From positions 27,537,503 to 27,601,502 of the forward strand of contig NC_134016.1 of the NCBI RefSeq assembly GCF_040712315.1: 64,000 bases of DNA, given 5' to 3'. This document shows, in pieces, positions 59,809 through 64,000 of this stretch. Source of the stretch: Castanea sativa. Lineage: Eukaryota > Streptophyta > Magnoliopsida > Fagales > Fagaceae. Both the position numbers and the translations under genes were made by a program. The notes beneath the pieces were generated by a model. That model was given only the letters and a program-made list of their open reading frames with translations. It was not told where the DNA came from and ran no database searches. Within the stretch, counting starts at the first letter, position 1. Every line of letters starts with the position of its first letter.

Positions 59809-61919
59809 TAAAATAAACGACTTAATAACATAACAGACCCCTAAATCAAAAGTAAATAGTAAACTACCCAGAAATATTGAAGAGCCATTTTAAGCATGAA
59901 ATTTAAATCATAGTTGCTGGCTGCATCAATTATCCACAAACAATACAACAATTCAACAATCAATCAAAAAGAGTTATCAAAACAAAAATGTTGCTGAATG
60001 TTTTTCAAAAAAATGTATGTTAGTGGTCAAAAGGGTCCACGAAGTGCTTCTTAAAAAACAGATTATATGCAGGCACCCATAAATGAGTGAAATTTGCGCA
60101 AGGGCAAACCATTGAAGCTAAGAAATGATGCAAGAAAATAACACGTATTAGTCTCCACTACACTTGGCTGCCATGGGGACCAATTGTAGACAGCTTCCTT
60201 TTATGTAGCAGGTATTCCAACATACAGCTTTCTTTTATGATGCTTTCGAAGGTTGGGGAACCGTTTAAAGGGCGCACCTGAAAATAAATGGTGAAGATTA
60301 TATAGAATGGCTTTTGCTAAAAGCGAGATTTCTCTTAATCTTGTCCAAAAGAGATCCTTCTCCAAGCATTGGTTGGGAGGATTTTGTTTAATAAAATAAG
60401 AATTTTATAAAAACTCCTATACTTTAGTGGTTTGTAGTCAAAGGTTAGCTACAAAAGCCATGACTTTTTGGTTGAAAAAAGTGTGTTGTATTGAATCTGG
60501 TGCATTATATGCCAGAAAAAATCATGTTGGTGGAAAGCCTTAAAATCAAAGGTTAATCAATTAAGAGAGGTTGTATGTTTAGACTTGACCCAAATTTATG
60601 ATTTTATTCTCTAAATGGTGGATGGAGAGATTGTACGTTTTAAAATTTAAATTTAGGGTGAAAAATATCAACTTTGAGGCCAAAAACTTGCAGACAAATT
60701 TCAAAGGAAACAACTGTAGGACTTCTTTGAAAAGCAGCTATTTTTGGGGTTTTGGAGGAGCTTGGGTGAGGAAATTGGCCTCGTTTCCTGAGGCTTCTCC
60801 ATAGGTGTAAAAGGTTTTGTAACCCACAGGCATTTCGGCAGTTTGCTGATTTTGTGATGCAGCTTGACTTTTTAGGCAGATTTTGTTAATCAGCCTTGGG
60901 TTGCTTCTGAAAGCAGCTGAAGCTTTTTCCAAAAAGCTGTAGCTCTGAGAAAGCTCAAGCCCTCCTAAGTCCTAACCCCTTAATGGCAGGAAATGTTTAT
61001 AAAAATATATTGGATTCAGGGTTTTAAAAGATTAACATAAAGGGTAAAGTTTGAGCTTACAATAAAGTAAGAAAACCCAAGTTTAAGGAAAAAGAAAGTC
61101 TGAATAGATTTAAGAGTTTTATATATGGGAATTTTAAGGGTTGATGGGGTTTAAAATTGGTTTCAGGGTGCCAAGGAAAAAGAAGAAGAAGAAGAATTAC
61201 AAATCCTTAAAATCAAAATAATTTAAGTTTCAGATCATGAGGGTAAGAAAAAAAATGAAAATGATAAGTGATAACTAAAAGTTACCCATAAAGATTAAAT
61301 ATTAACTTATTAGATCATTGTCTAATTTGTTTCTTTTTCCCTAGTTTATCAACAAAATATACAACTAGCCAAATAGAGAAGACTTAAACCAGTTGACATG
61401 GGTTTACACAAACTCAGTCAATGTATTAGAAGGTTGCGCGTTATTCTCTAACAAATTTGCCAAACAGACTTGTCAATGTGGTGTTGATATGCTCCAACCA
61501 GCCCAACCTGTCACCACCCTATCTTAAGTTGAAAAGATTAAAGGTTTGACAAGAAAATAGAATGTAGTGGCTGTATATTCTTACAGACCAAAGCTTGTGC
61601 ATATAACCTACTAATGCCCCTTGGCGCCTAGAACGGTTGGTGAAACAAATTTTAAAGCCAGCAGAATGCAACAATTCAACAATCAACAATCAATCCACAA
61701 ACAATACAACAATTCAACAATCAACCAAAAAGAGTTATCAAAACTAAAATGTTGCTGAATGTTTTTCAAAAAAATGTATGCTAATGGATATTCGGTTTGG
61801 CTATTTAAATATAAAGATGGAGCAAAGAAAAGAAAGATGAAAGGAAATGGAGAGAAGGGAGAGAGGCTTACCGGCGGTGTTACGGCGGACCGGCAGTCGG
61901 TGTAGCAGCAGCTGAGAAG
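59809..61919. other. Unassigned sequence with one direct repeat
   Basis: AT-rich without credible exons. A ~88-bp block (TCCACAAACAATACAACAATT to TTTTTCAAAAAAATGTATG) occurs at about 59934-60020 and again at about 61695-61783 in the same direction. Confidence 0.5.
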
Positions 61920-62060
61920 CGAGAGAGAGAGGGTTCTGAAAGAGGAGAGAGAGCGTTTGAAAGTGTTTGACAGATTGAGAGAGAGCGTTTGAGAGACTGA
62001 GAGTTGAGAGATTGAGAGACTGAGAGTTGAGAGACTGAGAGTTGAGAGATTGAGAGTGTT
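61920..62060 (-). repeat. Purine-rich short repeats next to the right TIR
   Basis: Repeats of GAGAGACTGAGAGTTGA and GAGAGAGCGTTTGA (plus strand) give CT-rich leader sequence on the minus strand, mirroring the CT-rich leader of the transposase at the other end. It is probably the promoter-proximal leader of the PMD transcript. Confidence 0.5.
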
Positions 62061-62094
62061 TCAGTTACGCGTTTGAAAGGGAAAGTGAATATTG

Positions 62095-62320
62095 TGTGGA
62101 TTTCGAGTCTTATAGACTCGATTTCTCCCACTAACTCGAGTTTTAAAATCTCGATTTTTAATGCATATTTCAAGTCTTATAAACTCGATTTCTACGTGGC
62201 TAAATTCCTCCAGGTGGAAACTTTGTCCACGTAATCGAAGAACAAACACGACAACTCGAGTTTTAAAAACTCGAGTTTTAATTAAATCTCGAGTTTCTAA
62301 AACTCGAGATGTTAGTTTCC
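62095..62320 (-). repeat. Right TIR region with CTCGAG hairpins
   Basis: Contains CGAGTCTTATAGACTCGA, ACTCGAGTTTTAAAATCTCGA, ACTCGAGTTTTAAAAACTCGA and CTCGAGTTTCTAAAACTCGAG. Inverted, its outer ~110 bp aligns with the left TIR, including the CCACCTGGA block (RC at about 62210-62218). Confidence 0.7.
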
Positions 62321-62494
62321 CACATTCTTCTGAAACCGGCCAACTAACGAAATCATTTGTACAATAGCGTTATTTGGAAAGGGTGTCCAAAAACAGAGGG
62401 TAATATATAATAAACTCTCGAAGAAAGCCTCTATCTGTATTTATAATTCTCTAAAACACCACCGCTTTCTCTCACTCTAAACCCTAACACAGCA

Positions 62495-63697
62495 ATGTCT
62501 CCTCGCACCGATCAAGAAAAAGCAGAGCTCACGGACGATGATGACGACGACGACGACGTTTTGGACGATGATATTGAAGCCCTAAGGCGAGCTTGCATGA
62601 TCACCGGAGAAAACCCTAACGACCTCATCAACAACAACAACAACAATCCCTCTCCGTCTCTGTTTGCCGCCGGTGCCGGCGGCGACGACTCTGACGACGA
62701 CCTCGAATTGGTCCGAAACATTCAGAACCGATTCTCCAACTCCGACACTCTCTCCTTAAAGCCTCTCTGTGCTCTCCCGCCAATGGCTTCCGACGACGAC
62801 GAGGACGATTTCGAAACTCTCCGCGCTATTCAGCAGCGATTTGCGGCCTACGATTCCGGTAACTGCTCCTAATAATCTCGCCGTTTGGTTGGATTATCAT
62901 TTTCTAATTTGCTTCGAAACCTTTTTGTTTGGTTGTTGATAATATTTGTGGTTGAAAATGTTGGTTCCATAGTTCTAGTAGTAGAATTTGGAAGAGTTAG
63001 TATAATTGAAAATGTTGGTTACAACATTTCTGTAATAAACAAATTGATAGGTTAAACAATTTAGTGAAATCTAGACGTTGAACCACATTACACATAATGG
63101 TGAAGTTCCATCGTCAAACTTAGTTCTTCGTGATTTGTGAATTCTTGTGGATAGTTGTTTATTAACAAGCAAATATTTTCAATATGTGTTTAAATGATTT
63201 AATGCTTTTGATTAAGAATTTATTACAACATGGAAATTATTTAAATGATAAGGATGCTCAATTGTAAAGTTACCTTGCTGATGATGAAGCCTGAACAATC
63301 CTTTCGGTGGAGTTAGACAGCACGACACTATCCGAATATTGAGGTCCTAAACTTTTAATTTTGATCACAAATAAGCAAACAACAAAGGTGTCATACCAAG
63401 CACTTAGTTATAATACATAAGTCATTCCCCCACATCCCATTTTTGTTTGAGAAATTGAATGGCGCCACTCGTGACTAATATGGACTAAGTGGCCACTTTA
63501 ATTTATGAGTTTTTGAGGTCAAATTTCAATTTTAAGGGGCCAGGTATGAATTTTTTGAACAAAGCTCTCAAGACTCAAATATTACCTATTAATATATAGA
63601 ATTAAAAAATCCAAGAGCTTTGTAGCTCAATTGGCACCTCCTGGAGTTTTCAACAAAGACATCCTGGTTCAATTTCCCCCCTCCCCATTGTAGCTAT

Positions 63698-63744
<47 letters not shown>

Positions 63745-64000
63745 TTAAAAAAAAATTATCCAGGGGTGATTCATTATAATACTTTTTTTTTCTGTAAATT
63801 TATGTCTTCGTGTTTTGGTCCTGTTTAAAAGAGCTGGTGTGTGTGGTTATATTTGCAGATTCTTTGAAACAAGGAATTGGATTTGGGGGTTCGCTAAGTA
63901 AACCTCAGCAGCAGGTTGATGCCTCTAGTCTATCCTTGGAGAAGGAAACTAGCAATAATTTTATTGTTCATAGAACTAATTCTAGTGAAGGATTTATAGA
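62495..64000 (+). CDS. Acidic nuclear-type protein, 5' part, runs off the window
   Basis: Exon 1 is 62495-62858 (start MSPRTDQEKAEL), donor TCCG|GTAACT; exon 2 starts at 63859 after TTTGCAG and is still open at the window end. They join in frame as AAYDSDSLKQGIGFGGSLS. Exon 1 has Asp runs, DDDIEALRRACMITGENPND, a Gly/Ala-rich stretch, LELVRNIQNRFS, LKPLCALPPMASDDDEDDFE and TLRAIQQRFAAYDS: two similar acidic [D/E]-LxxLRxIQxRF blocks. I cannot name it surely. The pattern recalls the N-terminus of plant SNAPc4-like R-R-R-R MYB proteins (MYB4R1), but no MYB repeat is visible here. Confidence 0.75.
63614..63697 (+). mobile_element. tRNA-derived SINE fragment
   Basis: AGCTTTGTAGCTCAATTGGCA (A-box region) and TGGTTCAATTTCCCCC (B-box region). 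It shares its head with the copy at 48730. Confidence 0.55.
63699..63740. repeat. (AT)n microsatellite
   Basis: About 21 AT units, downstream of the SINE fragment. Confidence 0.9.

Larger units (their letters stand above)
41836..62320. mobile_element. Candidate ~20.5-kb Mutator-like element with transposase, PMD gene and captured host fragments
   Basis: The left end (GGAAAATAGCAACTCGAG) and the inverted right end (GGAAACTAACATCTCGAG) share about 110 bp of architecture: an outer CTCGAG hairpin, ATTTA, a second CTCGAG-type hairpin, then GTGGA-AAA-CCACCTGGA. Inside are a MURA-type transposase on plus and an intact PMD gene on minus, pointing inward from opposite ends as mudrA and mudrB do in MuDR. 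Host-gene fragments with introns fill the middle. No 9-bp target duplication is visible (AACTATGTA against CACATTCTT), and TIR identity is only moderate, so two neighbouring elements remain possible. Confidence 0.55.
62859..63858 (+). other. First intron of the acidic-protein gene
   Basis: A 1-kb AT-rich intron containing a SINE fragment and an (AT)n microsatellite. Confidence 0.7.

Overview
The window is a stretch of plant nuclear DNA, almost certainly from a eudicot and probably a woody one. It is AT-rich, with long AT-rich introns and GT-AG splice sites. It carries plant-specific genes (a plant-type EXO1 paralogue, an alpha-dioxygenase, plant mobile domain, STRUBBELIG-family and DICER-LIKE sequences) and dense transposable-element debris: Ty3/gypsy, L1-type LINE, Mutator-like, Tourist-like MITEs, SINEs and (GA)n microsatellites. 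The species is not determined.

Layout. 1-2.8 kb: 5' part of an EXO1/XPG-type nuclease gene on the minus strand, eight exons resolved, running off the left edge, with one catalytic Glu changed to Val. 3.7-14.7 kb: a ~0.9-kb terminal-inverted-repeat element (47-bp perfect TIRs) split by a complete 10.2-kb Ty3/gypsy Tat-type retrotransposon (667/663-bp LTRs, GGTGG target duplication, broken gag-pol, archaeal-type second RNase H, antisense ORF with its own TATA box). 15.8-21.9 kb: a ten-exon alpha-dioxygenase gene on the minus strand whose frames all close, but which has an in-frame TAG at the end of exon 3 and Cys in place of the radical-forming catalytic Tyr. 22-30 kb: repeat-rich intergenic DNA with a SINE and a ~3.1-kb solo-LTR-like block. 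30.4-34.8 kb: a degenerate L1-type LINE. 35-41.8 kb: MITE-like elements, microsatellites and anonymous AT-rich DNA.

41.8-62.3 kb is the most unusual part: a candidate ~20.5-kb Mutator-like element (MULE). Diverged inverted ends (CTCGAG hairpins followed by a shared CCACCTGGA block) bracket two inward-facing genes: a broken MURA transposase on the plus strand and an intact five-exon, 711-codon plant mobile domain (PMD) gene on the minus strand. Between them lie hairpin arrays, a 10-bp minisatellite and intron-bearing fragments of host genes (STRUBBELIG-family receptor LRR/TM exons, a DICER-LIKE helicase exon, an AAA+ ATPase exon, an EF-hand exon, two unidentified exons), all in the same minus orientation as the PMD gene, as in a Pack-MULE. 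The right end of this element lies only ~175 bp upstream of the start codon of the last gene, an acidic protein whose first two exons are at 62.5-64 kb.
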